From contig JAKZAP010000009.1 of the NCBI GenBank assembly GCA_023053575.1, positions 12,133,869 through 12,197,868 on the forward strand: 64,000 nt of DNA, written 5' to 3'. Under the pieces are notes generated by a model. It saw nothing but the letters and a program-made list of their open reading frames with translations, made no database searches and was not told where the DNA came from. Position 1 is the first letter of the stretch. Each line of letters opens with the position of its first letter. The position numbers were made by a program, and so were the translations under genes. The DNA is from Branchinecta lynchi (lineage: Eukaryota > Arthropoda > Branchiopoda > Anostraca > Branchinectidae). Positions 11,221 to 21,519 of the stretch are shown one piece after another.

Positions 11221-12190
11221 ATGCGCAGTACAGACCAAGGGTGGCCTGACCGAGTGGTTCTCTGTTCAGTCAGGTGTAATTCAGGGTTGCATTCTATCGC
11301 CATTATTGTTTGCCATAGTGATAGATTTTGTTCTCCGTGGACCTGTTTCAGTGGTGGTCTACAATTAAACCCAATGAGGGAACTCCATGATGGTGATTTC
11401 GCGGATGATGTTGCCCTTCTCGCTCACGACTCTGAAGATATGCAACACAACATAAATGAACTTGGGCGTGTGGCAAATGCTGTTGGACTCTCCATAAACG
11501 CTAACAAGACGAAATTAATGTCAAATGCGGTCATTCCTGACTTAGCTGTAGGACTCTTGGTCGACAATGAGCAGATCGAAGAAGTGAGGGAGTTCAAATA
11601 TCTCGGCAGCATTCTTACGCAAGATGCCAATTCTGAAAGAGAAATTTCGTCCCGAATAGGATTGGCTGGCTCTGCTTTCAGCTGCCTTAGAAATGTTGGA
11701 GAAACAATAAATATTCCCAGAAGCTAAAGCTTGGAATTTATAATAGCAATGTACTTTCCGCCCTTACTTATGGTTGTGAAACTTGGAGCATCACTGCGCA
11801 ACTAGAAAGACGACTCCAGGCAATCGACAATTACTGCCTAAGATCTATTTTGAACATAAATTGGACCGAGAGAATAAGAAACGACGAGATTTATCGTACG
11901 ACAAATCATACCCCACCCTCGATGCCATTAGAACGCGTCGACGGATGTACTGGGGGCATATGGTGAGAATGGGTGATGGAAGGCTGCCACACGACATATG
12001 GTGTTGGACACCCCCTGGCCTCCGCAAGTCAGGGAGCCCCAAAATGACCATTGGCAGGTCGTTAGAGACTGGCAAGGTCTTCGATGGAGGAGCTCTGGTC
12101 GATGGCTGAGGACAGGTCGACATGGCGAACCAGTGTTGCTGCCTTATGCGCCTCAAGGCGTAGGAGGACCTAAGTCTAAGTCTAACAGGA
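11221..12190 (+). pseudogene. RTE-like non-LTR retrotransposon, 5'-truncated and frameshifted
   Basis: Reverse transcriptase motifs appear in order: SGVIQGCILSPLLF near 11265-11310, FADDVALL (11398-11421), GLSINANKTKLM and FKYLGSILTQDANSE, then the C-terminal HMVRMGDGRLPHD. The motifs lie in several frames, needing shifts near 11350 and 11730. The catalytic FADD box is intact but the element is dead. It is truncated before the central palm, a usual outcome of incomplete reverse transcription, and ends in TAAGTCTAAGTCTAAC. It lies in the 6.7-kb intron of the chitin-binding gene. Confidence 0.85.
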
Positions 12191-12412
12191 AGTTGAGTGA
12201 AAACTGAAGGGGCATTCTCGCAGTTCCTTGCTCCTTGCGGCCTCCGCGTACGAAAAAAAACGATCACACGGGATAACACAAATATGCAGTTGACGAAATT
12301 AGTCTGGATCCATTTGATTTCTGGTTTTGTTTCTTCTGATAGTTTCTAATTGATTTTACATTGCACCAAAACAAGCAAAAATTGACTCCCCTCTGAATCT
12401 GAAATGGAGTCC
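12191..12412. other. Unassigned intron DNA
   Basis: Short A/T-rich stretch between the RTE fragment and the family A copy; nothing recognised. Confidence 0.3.
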
Positions 12413-13191
12413 TTTTTGGGATCCCAAAACGTAAGTGGAGGGATACCTATGACATCGCAAAAGTTGTCCGTCAGTCCGTCTGTAAGTACGATAACTCTCA
12501 AAGGAGTGAGATATTTTGATGAAACTTGGTGTGAGGATTCTTTGTGTCATCGGACAGTTCAAGTTCGGAGATTGGCTTAGTAGCCCTACATTTAGGGGTG
12601 AGGGAGGGGTTCAAATTAAGAGGCAAATAAAATATTTGAAACAGCTCATGTGATAGTCGAGTATGGGGTAAGAAGGCATGCTGAACACGATGATGAAAAC
12701 CGGACAAAAAGTTCATCCGGATTCCGGCAAAAACCGGAAAGTTTGTTATAAGTTAAATTTGCATTTGATGTTGATTAGATGTTTGATTTAGGGATAAGAA
12801 GCTGAATCGGGAAATTCTTTACAAGTTAAATATTTGAAGTTGATTAGATGTTCCATATTGAGGAAGGTACATACACTGAATTCGTTTCTTAGCTTTCTTT
12901 TTTCACCGGACAAGTAGTTCCGGAATTCAGTCGAAATCGAAAATTGGCAGAAGTAGCAGGAAGTTTTCGTCAAAATAGATATGACTTATAGGGGTAAACA
13001 CACATGCTGAATTCATATCTGAACTTGGTTTTAACCGATGATTAGCTATTTGGCCTTAATCTGTTTCTGAATTTTGATATTAAAAATGTTCTAGGAGTCT
13101 GGCGAAGACTGGACCTGGTGAAGACAAAACCCAATTGTCTCAATCAAATGTTGGATTTTGGGGATCCCATTGAAACCTTTGGTCTTGTTTT
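12413..13191 (+). mobile_element. Family A element
   Basis: Complete by its ends: TTTTTGGGATCCCAAAACGT at 12413 and the GGGATCCCATTGAAACCTTT end closing with GGTCTTGTTT at about 13190. It has few internal units. No coding capacity. Confidence 0.82.
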
Positions 13192-13311
13192 GTTGGCTAG
13201 TGAATTTATTTTTGTCAGATTTTCTGGTTCGAAGAATTATTTTTTCCCTCTGCGTGTAAACATAATTTTCTCACCAAGACCGAATTCTGTTCAAGTTCTC
13301 CCGTACTTGTA

Positions 13312-13445
13312 GGTACGTAAGTAATAAAGTAAGTAATTTATTTATGACCGCCATTTTGAAAAGGCGGCGTAAATGACGAAAATAAACAAAATATACACAC
13401 AGAAAAAAGACACTTAATTTTTCATCTTCGGTCAGGAAGCAGTGG
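13312..13445 (-). repeat. Family J 3' tail
   Basis: GTAAGTAATTTATTTATGAC, the GGCGGCGTAAATGACG block and the CACTTAATTTTTCATCTTCG block match 6992-7145. Confidence 0.6.
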
Positions 13446-13480
13446 GCGACGTCGTGTGCTTGTGAACACTGCATACTCAG

Positions 13481-13945
13481 TAGTTGCGTTTTTTGTCTCT
13501 GTTCTGTTCGCTGTTTTATCTTTGTTTTATATTTTTCCCGTTTTTGTCAAAACACGGAACACGCTGTTTCTCATTTTCCCGTTTTTGAACGCTGTTCTGT
13601 GTTCCGTGTTCTCTGTTCCGCTGTCTGTTTTGCAAAACACGGAACTTGCTCTCCTAGCATGTTTTGTCACTGTTCAGATAGAAAATTGCAGAGAGATTCA
13701 CAGATAGGAAAGAAAGAATTGCAGAAGTTTGGAGGATAAAGCTGGATCCTAAAGTATGGTCGCTTTGGAATAAAATTTGCAATTTAACAGATTTTCCGCT
13801 TAAGATATGCTCAGGATCTTAAATTTGCGTTTTGTGACAAAACATGAAACACGGAAGAGCGTCAACAAAACACCGTTTTTTACCCAAACCAGACAACTGT
13901 GAACAGAGAACACGGAACAGGAACCAGAGACAAAAAACGAAACTA
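13481..13945. mobile_element. Family M inverted-repeat element
   Basis: The left end TAGTTGCGTTTTTTGTCTCT and the right end AGAGACAAAAAACGAAACTA pair over about 21 bp with one mismatch. Inside, AACACGGAAC and GTTCCGTGTT motifs recur in both orientations, so the single strand can fold extensively. No coding frame. Confidence 0.7.
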
Positions 13946-13959
13946 GTGTCTGGTTAGGG

Positions 13960-14339
13960 CTCACCGGTCCGGACTAAAGAGCGATTCTGGCGGTCTGGAA
14001 AGCTTTGCGAGCTTATGCGCCGGCTGTCCTTGCGATTTGGGCTAAAAGCCGCTTCGCTTTCCAGAGCTGTTCTCGCGTTCTGCTAGTTTCCACCAGCACT
14101 TGGAAAGCGAACTCACTTCGCGAGTGGAAAGTGGTTTTGGGCAACTCAGCGAGAAGTTGTAAAGGTGCAACGTGCAAAAGAGACGTAACGACTTTTTCCT
14201 TGTTCTTGCGCTCGGCGGATTCTCGCTCTGCTTTTCGGAAAGCAAATCCAAGAGAAAGCTAGAATCGCCATTAGCCAGAACCTGCTAGGCAGGCAGGTTC
14301 CAGTTACGTCACCAGTACACCGAACCGAACACCGGTGAG
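13960..14339. mobile_element. Family E inverted-repeat element, long copy
   Basis: CTCACCGGTCCGGACTAA at the left and CCGAACACCGGTGAG at the right are inverted repeats. The right part (AGGCAGGTTCCAGTTACGTC) matches the 104-bp copy at 9200-9303, which looks like an internal deletion derivative. Confidence 0.65.
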
Positions 14340-14340
14340 G

Positions 14341-15190
14341 AACAAGACCAAAGGTTTCGATGGGATCCCAAAAATCTAATATTTGATCCAGACAATTGCG
14401 AACGAACTACCATCTTGTCCAGAAAAAAAAAAACGAATTCAGCGTATTTCCTTATCCGTATAAAGAACATCTCATCAACTTCAAGTAAAACTTTAACTTA
14501 TAAAAAAAAATCCGGTTTCAACCGGATTCCAAACGAACTATATGTCCAGGTAAAAAAAAAGATTGTCATATATAGATTCAGCGTGTCTTCTTACCCCTAA
14601 ATCTGTCATCTAATCAACTTCAAATAAAACTTTTGCTTTTAACAAATTTTCCCGTTTGGCCTGATTCCGGCCGAACAAGTTGTCCTGGTAGAAAATCCTG
14701 TTCACTTAAGGGTTCAGCATGTCTTCTTACCCCTTAATCGAACATCTAATCAACTTCAAATAAAACTTTTACTTTGAACAGACTTTCCGGTTTTGGCCGG
14801 ATTCCGGGCTAACTACTTGTCCAGCGAACAAATCTGTTTCACCATCACCATCATCATCATGGAGAACTACTTGTCCGATGACAAAATGGTTTTCATTTAT
14901 CGTGTTCAGCATGTCTTCTTACCCCATAATCGACTATCACATTATATGTTGAAAAATATTTCATTTGCCCCTTAAATTAAACACCCTCCCCTACCCCTAA
15001 ATGTAGGGCTACAGAGCCCATCTACAAACTTGACCTTACTCTTGACCCAAACAATCCTCACACCAAGTTTCATCAAAATATCTCATTCCCTTCGCGAGTT
15101 ATAGTGCGTACAGACGGATAGACGGACGGACAGACGGACAACTTTTGTGATGTCATAGGTATCCCTCCACTTATGTTTTGGGATCCCAAG
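14341..15190 (-). mobile_element. Family A element
   Basis: Reverse orientation: AACAAGACCAAAGGTTTCGA at the left, TATGTTTTGGGATCCCA at the right. About four degenerate internal units with CCGGATTCCGG and AACATCTAATCAACTTCAAA motifs lie between. It sits immediately next to a family E element. Confidence 0.82.
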
Positions 15191-15461
15191 AACCAGAGAC
15201 GGTCCAGAGTGCAGCGAGTGCAGCTAATGCTGGAGAGATCGAGTGACCAAAGCGACTTGGAAGGATTTAACTATTGTTATCACCGAAAGTACAGGAAGTA
15301 CGAACGAAGAGAGATTAAGAAGTGCTCACTCAAACTGGAGTATATTCTGGAATCGAAATATTATTATAGAAACACTAAACGGTAGACCACGATCTCGATC
15401 TGCTTTCGGATAGTTGAGTATTTCTCCCCACCGCTCGACGCTCCAAATATGGTCAGCGTAA
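15191..15461. other. Unassigned intron DNA
   Basis: No repeat or coding signal that I can support. Confidence 0.3.
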
Positions 15462-15719
15462 TGCCCGGGCACCACTATGGACACATCTGTTCGCAATTCG
15501 TTTTTTAGACGTTTTTAAGACTGTTTTTTTTAGACGTTTTAGGACGCTCCTCTCTCATTGGTCGTTCATAACAAATTAACAACGGGAGATGGGTTCATCC
15601 ATCTCAGATTTTATGAACGGGCTGAAGGAGGAACGTCTAAAAATTGCTAAAAATAAACAGTCTTAAAAACGGGTCACTACCAATTTACGAACAGGTGGGT
15701 CCGTAGTGTGGCCCGGGCA
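15462..15719. mobile_element. PIF/Harbinger-like miniature element (family N)
   Basis: The ends TGCCCGGGCACCACTATGG and the complement of CCGTAGTGTGGCCCGGGCA form inverted repeats that extend, with mismatches, for about 60 bp through CTGTTCG and TTTTTAAGACTG. TAA flanks both sides, consistent with the 3-bp TWA duplications of PIF/Harbinger elements. The total is 258 bp with no coding content. Confidence 0.7.
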
Positions 15720-15888
15720 TAAGAGTTTCGTCAGAACAACAATCCGGGAAAAAAAACATTCAGTTTACATGCAATATCAAATCGCTCTTTTAGCACAACT
15801 ATCATAGCACAACTATGACGAACGATATGAAGGTCCCATCTAAGATGGCAGAAAACACTAGCTAGAAGGAGATTTTGAGCAAGTTCCA
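15720..15888. other. Unassigned DNA
   Basis: Short stretch with a tandem ATAGCACAACTATCA-like pair; nothing else recognised. Confidence 0.25.
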
Positions 15889-16056
15889 CCCTACTTACCG
15901 TAGTTGCTACGCAACGTCACGAATTCTGGCTTCTTGACGTAAAAGCTGGAAAGCAGTTTTCTATTTTCAGCAAAAGAGATCCGTAGATACCACGCTCCCG
16001 AGCATGGTAAGCAAACAGTTAGGCTACTATTTTAATATTTCAGGAAGGTTGGAACG
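15889..16056. mobile_element. Family I miniature element
   Basis: It starts GTTCCACCCTACTTACCGTA and ends GGAAGGTTGGAAC, short inverted ends. The interior (CGTAGTTGCTACGC, ACGCTCCCGAGCATGGTAAGC) matches 18633-19130. Confidence 0.6.
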
Positions 16057-16158
16057 GTCAACGTAGTAAATTTTCACGAGGTGGAAAGAAAATAGTAACT
16101 AGTTACTATTGTTAGAAGGGTGGAACACGCTCTCTAGCTAGACCGCTACCTCACTTAC

Positions 16159-16319
16159 CTTCGGAATGTAGGACGCTGGGACGCAGCCCTTCATCTTAGG
16201 GTGGAACATGGTACCAGGGAGACAGGAGAATATGTGGGGCTCCCCACGGAAGCAAGAGAGGTACATGGAGCATTTTCCTTCTAAGGGGAATCGTCCGCTG
16301 GGTTTAGGGCATTTCAGTT
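16159..16319 (-). CDS. Exon encoding second chitin-binding type 2 (CBM14) domain
   Basis: Minus-strand exon of 161 bases. The acceptor is CATCTTTCTTTTCAG ending at 16320 and the donor is AAG|GTAAGTGAGG at 16158; it enters in phase 1 and leaves in phase 0. The 53 codons read LKCPKPSGRFPL, then CSMYLSC, a Phe-Arg-Gly-Glu-Pro stretch, SCLPGTMFHPKMKGC and VPASYIPK. Cysteine spacing C-x12-C-x5-C-x9-C-x12-C, with the conserved aromatic before the third cysteine and the GTMF/HPK motif, fits a peritrophin-A (CBM14) domain, which binds chitin in cuticle or peritrophic matrix. The sixth cysteine is absent here but is provided by the next exon at 9473. A plus-strand open frame over the same bases is a shadow. 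Confidence 0.78.
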
Positions 16320-16329
16320 CTGAAAAGAA

Positions 16330-17440
16330 AGATGTTATTTTCGCATCTTACAGAGAAAATTTCTTCCAGCAATATTCGACTCTTCTTGAAAAGGGTCCTC
16401 TTCAGGCTCTAGATAGATAAACGAACCTGACCTGAAGGGACAAAATATTCATTTACTGCCATCACATATGGTTTGGGCCGGAGGAATTAATCTGTATTGC
16501 TTATTTTACATTTTTTCTATTTGACGTACCGTTTAATGTAGTTGCAAGTTATGAAGTCGTACAAGTTTTCAAATGAATTGTATATATATATTCGGTTTAA
16601 GTTGACAGTCGTATGTCATCATGTTGTGAACAAATATTCAGGAATAAATACGATGATTGATTGAAAACTGAATTTTTTTTATTATTAAGCGGCAGAATCT
16701 CCGTCTTCCGATCTCTGTAATACGACCATGCGCAGTAAAAGATTCCCGATACCCTGCCCGATGCAAACGAGCTGGGGTAGGAGCTTCGCGGATCATCACA
16801 ATTCGTTACCTCTATGAACAGCGCAGAAGAGACTACTATTGGTTGACTACCATTGTGACCTTGAATGTGAGCGCTGCAGGAGTTAGCACGCCTGTTATGT
16901 TTTTTTCCTCTCACATGCGCAGCGGCAATTTTTACTATGTCTAACCAACACTTGTGTTGACATAGTAAAAAGTCGAATCCATAGGGTAGTGAGTCACTTT
17001 CCCTTTCTGCTGCTAAAACATATGTAAAACCTCCATTACCTGGGACACAGATGACAGGTTTTCCACTCACTAACCTGTGGATCTATATTGCCATGTTTGA
17101 TCCAAGTGCTGACGGTGAGGAATCGGGGGGTTAACAGAAACTAGTCCGCTTGGAAGCGTTGAACAGGAATATGGCCAATTGACCAAGTCCGTGCTTCCCT
17201 GCAAGATGCTGCAGCGCTGCCGCTTCAACCAAGAAGAAAGTGAATCTAAAAACGCAGATTGTGCAAAAGCAAAGAAGTGCTGCAGTAGCGATGCGGCAGC
17301 GCTATTGCAACAAAAACGAGGCTCCTGTGTCAAACAATCAAGGCGATCTTTCGAAGCAGCTGTGAAACCGTTTCTTCATTTCTTCTGCAGGTACCCGGAG
17401 ATTCTGCATCGGCAGGGTGAGATAGTCATCAAGAGTTTTC
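16330..17440 (+). repeat. Intron DNA with inverted degenerate duplication, arm 1 (family G)
   Basis: Short blocks at 16697-16735 (TCTGTAATACGACCATGCG) and 17340-17440 (GGTACCCGGAGATTCTGCAT) recur in inverse orientation at 17870-17925 and 17640-17750. A third copy lies at 41650-41820. The blocks include pyrimidine tracts ending in CAG before GTACCCGGAG, so they may derive from an exon edge. No intact gene is seen. Confidence 0.45.
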
Positions 17441-17639
17441 ACTAACTTGACAAATTTTGACAGAACAGAGTTGGGTAAAGTACAAACAGAGACAGAGGGA
17501 TTTAAAAAAGTTTTAAACATGGCTACTCCTACGAGGACTTGAAAATAGCCAAACAAACTAGGATAAACATACACGACAAGTAGCCGACCTGTAACATTGT
17601 TTACTTTATGCTAGCACATCTAGCGGCCAAAAAATAACT

Positions 17640-17930
17640 AATCTGCAAGGAATGCTCTTGATGATCTCTCCCTGCTGATGCAGAATCTCCGGGTACCTGC
17701 GCAAGAAACGAAGAAGCGGTGTCACAGCTACTCCCAAAGATCGCCGTTGTTGTTTGTCACAGGACTTGAGTCGTTGAGTTTGAGTCGTTACGGACACGTT
17801 TACTCCTTCTTCCTGAGGATCACTGGCGTGTATGGGCTTAGTCATAGGAGTATTATATGAAGGGAGTATACGGATCTCGACTCCGCATGGTCGTATTACA
17901 GAGAAAGGGAGACGGAGGTTCTGGGGCTTT
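17640..17930 (-). repeat. Inverted degenerate duplication, arm 2 (family G)
   Basis: The minus strand reads RYPEILHQQGE, against RYPEILHRQGE on the plus strand at 17390-17430. Both arms lie within the intron between the two CBM14 exons. Shared translated motifs hint at a coding ancestor, but the frames are short and unidentified. Confidence 0.4.
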
Positions 17931-17980
17931 TGGTCTGAGGGAGTTGGCTGGGACCTTTACACAGGAAACTATTCACTTAC

Positions 17981-18148
17981 GTGGACAGCTGACTTCAGGA
18001 CAAGGCTTGCATTTGGCGAGCTTAGCACTGAAGCATAGGCCAGCTCGGCAAACTTTCGGGAAAACCCTACCACCTGCGCATTCGTAGTATCGGTCGCACT
18101 TCGATTTTGAAGCGACTCGCCGGACTACACCCTCTGGGCACTCGGTAC
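17981..18148 (-). CDS. Exon encoding first chitin-binding type 2 (CBM14) domain
   Basis: Minus-strand exon of 168 bases, bounded by the acceptor GATTTATATTTTCAG (ending at 18149) and the donor TCCAC|GTAAGTG (at 17980). It is a symmetric phase 1-1 exon. It encodes TECPEGVVRRVASKSKC, DRYYEC, AGGRVFPKVC, RAGLCFSAKLAKC and KPCPEVSC. Spacing C-x13-C-x5-C-x9-C-x12-C-x7-C is that of CBM14, with the YYEC motif and two extra cysteines that could form a fourth disulfide. Splicing to the exon at 16319 is in phase and creates one Gln codon at the junction. No upstream exon with a start codon and signal peptide was found, so the gene continues beyond 18148, possibly past the retrotransposons at 18.8-24 kb. 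Confidence 0.8.
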
Positions 18149-18632
18149 CTGAAAATATAAATCAGACATGCTACTATAGCAAGACTGGACGCTACCGGAT
18201 AGTACTGCTTAAGATTAGCCCAGTCGAAGGCACGTTAAATCAAAGCACGCCATACTACCTCATATCAATATTTTCCGTACAACTACTATGCAATTCTACA
18301 GTCTGAAGAAATGTCATCGAGTTGACGCTGATATACACTTTATCTGGCTCTACGTCACTCTTATTATATCGGCAACGCTGCCGTAAGTTGGAACAAATAA
18401 ATATTTCAAACCTCTGGAACCTGGAGTAAACAAACTTTGATACTGGTTGCATACTGCCGTATTGGCATCTGTTGGACTGTCGAACTCAGTGAATTAACTC
18501 AACTCGGCTTGTGGCGCGTGGTGATCTTACCATTGGACGCTATTTCATTCCACCGGAAGCACTTGAGGAATAAAATTTGAATTTCTCGCGCGTCCTGTGT
18601 TGCCACTTAGTCGTCTCGCATCATTAAGAGCC
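18149..18632. other. Upstream DNA of CBM14 exon 1
   Basis: Holds a TACTAC-type repeat stretch (18165-18290). No start-codon exon for the minus-strand gene was found; a donor-like CCAATG|GTAAGATC near 18535 is out of phase with the exon at 18148. Confidence 0.3.
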
Positions 18633-19137
18633 TGTTCCATCCTACTTACCGTAGTTACTACGCATGACGTCACAAATTCTAAATTTTTGCCGTCAAGGCT
18701 GGAACGATTTTTCTATTTTCCCGCAGAATATCATGCCACGGGTGAATCCAACCAATCACGATTCAGAGATCCGTAGTTACTACGCTTACTACGCTCCCGA
18801 GCGTGGTAAGCAAATAGTTATATAGTTCAAGAGGCACGCAGCAGTGGGCCGAGGACTCGTCGAGGAATCCTCACTTCAAGATGCCAACTCCTCTGTCCCC
18901 CGCCTCGAAAATCTTCAAAGAGATACCTATCGTCCTTCGTCCCTTACTTCGTGGGCCACTTCAATGACGAATCGATGGGAAAAACGTTAGACGTCTGAAA
19001 TGTTAATTAATTGTATATAGTATAAATCGTTTTATTTTTGTAACGTATGACGTCCGCCGCTAGCCACGTGCTATTATGGAAATAAAGAGTTTATTATTAT
19101 ATTATTATTAGTTACAATTTTGAGAAGGTTGGAACGG
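18633..19137. mobile_element. Family I element split by a LINE 3' fragment
   Basis: Family I sequence runs from GTTCCATCCTACTTACCGTA to GTAAGCAAATAGTTATATAG (about 18831). It resumes near 19109 (GTTACAATTTTGAGAAGG) and ends GTTGGAAC. The 15889-16056 copy shows the uninterrupted form. Confidence 0.6.
18832..19108 (+). repeat. LINE 3' end fragment inserted in family I
   Basis: The fragment ends GCTATTATGGAAATAAAGAG followed by a TTATTATTA tail. A related 3' end lies at about 46440-46575 (GTGCTATTATGGAAACAGAG). It is strongly 5'-truncated. Confidence 0.55.
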
Positions 19138-21461
19138 TCAGTCAATCATCATGAAAGAAGTAAACGAAAAGCTGGCGCTGATCCCCAGCTTATCATCAGA
19201 CATTGAACAAATCAAAGAACAGCTATCGACCAGCAAAATGTTAAACGGCAATTTGAATGCGATGTTTTTGTCGATGGCAGATCGCCTTCTCATTGCAGAG
19301 AAAAGAGTAGATGCGATGGAATTGGAGCTAAGGAAGTCGAGCTGAGTTCTGTACAATTTCCCAGACCCAGCACCTAACCGTTCATTGAGATGGAAATTAC
19401 TCAATTTCCTTAACTGGTGTCTTCCCAGCCTGAACGTATCGCAAAATGACATTAAGGAGGACTACCGTCTAAGATCAGGACCAGTAATTTTGAAGCTAAA
19501 TACAGTGGAGCTTCACAACATCATTCTCAGGAATAGCCGAGTTTTGAAGAAGGGAGGAGTAAGCGTCACTCCGGACTACACGGAAGCCCAGAGGGATGCA
19601 CGAAAGAACCTCCGGCCACTCCTAACCGAAGCCATCCAGGCCAACAAGCCTGTGAGATTCCGTGGGGACAAGCTATTCGTGGACGGAAAGCTTTTCATAT
19701 GGGATCGGGAAAACCGCGAAGTTAGGGAAGTCCAGCGAGATACCCAGGTGCACCAAGAGTCTGTCCCTCAAAACCCTAATCATCGACCTGTAGTTACCAT
19801 TACCGAAATTTCCAATAGTACCAAACCGTGGCATTCGCGAGAAGATAGCAACTATGACTCGGACGCTGGAACGCTTTCCTCGGGAAACGAGAGCGGCACA
19901 TCCAGTAGAACAGTGATTCCGTCTAGATTCAGAACAAGAGCTACGATCTCATATGGCACTTGTTACGAGTAAATGATGCAATAAAGTAGATGAGTATGTC
20001 ACAAAATACACCTTCAACCCTCCTGGGTTCGGACCTAGAAATATGATATCTAGTTTCACTCGAGTCTGGGTATTTCCGGCATTGCGTCGGATCATCTAGG
20101 GCATACTACTTTTCTACCTTTTAAGTTTAGATCCGCTAGTTTGATTCCTAGATGTGCCAAACTATTTCCGGTACCCCCCCCCCCCCTCCGAACTCCCCCT
20201 GCCAAGGCCGAATCTGGTTCGGACACATAAATGAATAATTTAAAGCATCTTATCTTACCGCCTATCAAGTTTGACTCGAATCCACGCCCCCCATGATGGT
20301 GGAAACAACTATTCTAAAGGCATGCTTTCGGGTCGCTGATATGCCTACCAAATTTCATCGTCCTAGTACCGAACTCGCGGGATCACCGAACTCCCCCCCC
20401 CCAACGTGCCCGAATCCGGTCCGGTTCTGTCAACGATGTATCTAGGACTTGAGCAAGTTCTTCCCACCAAGTTTCGTCCCAATCCCTCCACTCTAAGCGT
20501 TTCCCAAGATTTCCGGTTTCCCCCTCCCGCTCCCCCCCAAAGTCATCGGATCCGGTCTGGATTTTAAGTGGGTCGTCTGAGGCACACGGTCTCTCCAAAC
20601 ATCCAATTTCATTGTTATCCGATCACCCATTCGAAAGTTATAAATACCTCAAGATTCCGGATTCCCCCTCACTCCACTCCCCCCATGCTGTTCGGATCGA
20701 GGAAATGAATATTTCAATCTTATTCATACAAGGTCCCTGATATGCTTGCCAAGTTTCATTGTCCTAGCACATCCGGAAGTACTACTAGCGGGATCACCGG
20801 AATTCTACTCCCCCCCCCTCAACCCCCCACAGAGCCCGAATCCAGTCCGGATATGTCAACGATGTATCTAGGACTTGTGCTTGTTCTTCCCTCCAAGTTT
20901 CATCCTGATCCCTCCACTCTAAGGGTTTTCCAAGATTTCCGGTTCCCCCCCCCCTCCAGCCCCTCCCAAAGTCGTCGGATCCGGTCCGGATTTTCAGCGG
21001 GTCGTATGAAACACGGCGTCTTTCCAAATACCACGTTTCATTAAGATCCGTTCACCCGTTCAAAAGTTAAATACGTCTAGATTCAGGATTCCTCTTCCCT
21101 CCACTCCCCCCACGATGCTCAGATCGGTGAACTGACTATTTCCAACTTATTCTTTTGGGGTCCCTGATATGCCTGCCAGGTTTCATTGTCCTAGCTTATG
21201 TGGAAGTGCCCAAACTAGCAAAACCTGGACAGACCGACAGAAATTGCGTTCGCTATATGGCACTTGGCCGAAGGGCAAGTGCCATAAAAAGGAACGAAGT
21301 AAGCCCCCTAGACGGAAACAGTGGAGGGAACACGTCTAAGAGACAAGACGTAGGAACAAAAAGAGGACCAGGGGCTAGACCATTTCAAGGAAGAAGCCGC
21401 GGTCGTGACAGTTACGGAAGCCCACTGTTTCAAGAGCGCCCAATGCGTCGTGAGTTCTAAG
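19138..21461 (+). pseudogene. LINE ORF1 (coiled coil and RRM-like domain), split by family B
   Basis: From 19151 the frame encodes a coiled-coil-like segment (EQIKEQL, ADRLLIAEKRVDAMEL), shifts frame, and continues at 19385-19936 with an L1-ORF1-like nucleic-acid-binding domain (GPVILKLNTVE, NSRVLKKGG, EAQRDARKNLRPLLTEA, RFRGDKLFVDGK). Family B then interrupts it (19934-21286). A basic tail follows (KRNEVSPLDG to SRGRDSYGSP), stopping at 21461, 70 bases before the ORF2 region. ORF1 proteins bind element RNA. Frameshifts, an internal deletion and the insertion make it dead. Confidence 0.72.
19934..21286 (+). mobile_element. Family B element inserted in LINE ORF1
   Basis: It starts CAAGAGCTACGATCTCATAT and ends with the hairpin TGGCACTTGGCCGAAGGG plus CAAGTGCCATA. 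The interior has about three units with AAGTTTCATCCTGATCC, CGGATCCGGTCCGG and poly-C runs. Flanking LINE ORF1 sequence continues on both sides, which gives the insertion limits to within a few bases. Confidence 0.8.
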
Positions 21462-21519
21462 CACTATCGAACGATAATGTGGATTTTGACGAAGAAAACT
21501 ACTAGGAAATTGGCCATAC

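Larger units (their letters stand above)
1702..18148 (-). other. Gene model: secreted chitin-binding, Pro-rich repeat protein (5' incomplete)
   Basis: Four minus-strand exons (18148-17981, 16319-16159, 9473-9365, 4328-1702) join with matching phases 1, 0 and 1 into about 1020 codons without a stop. The order is CBM14, CBM14, acidic linker, Pro/Glu/Arg repeats. The introns (1.7, 6.7 and 5.0 kb) hold most of the mobile elements of the left part of the window. Chitin-binding domains followed by a long low-complexity tail is a layout known from insect peritrophins, mucins and cuticle-associated proteins, so an extracellular chitin-matrix role is likely but inferred. Further small exons between 9.5 and 16 kb cannot be excluded. 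Confidence 0.62.

Noticed and set aside
16208..16420. Plus-strand 70-codon frame
   Set aside because: It is the shadow of the minus-strand CBM14 exon at 16159-16319, whose cysteine pattern and splice sites are clear.
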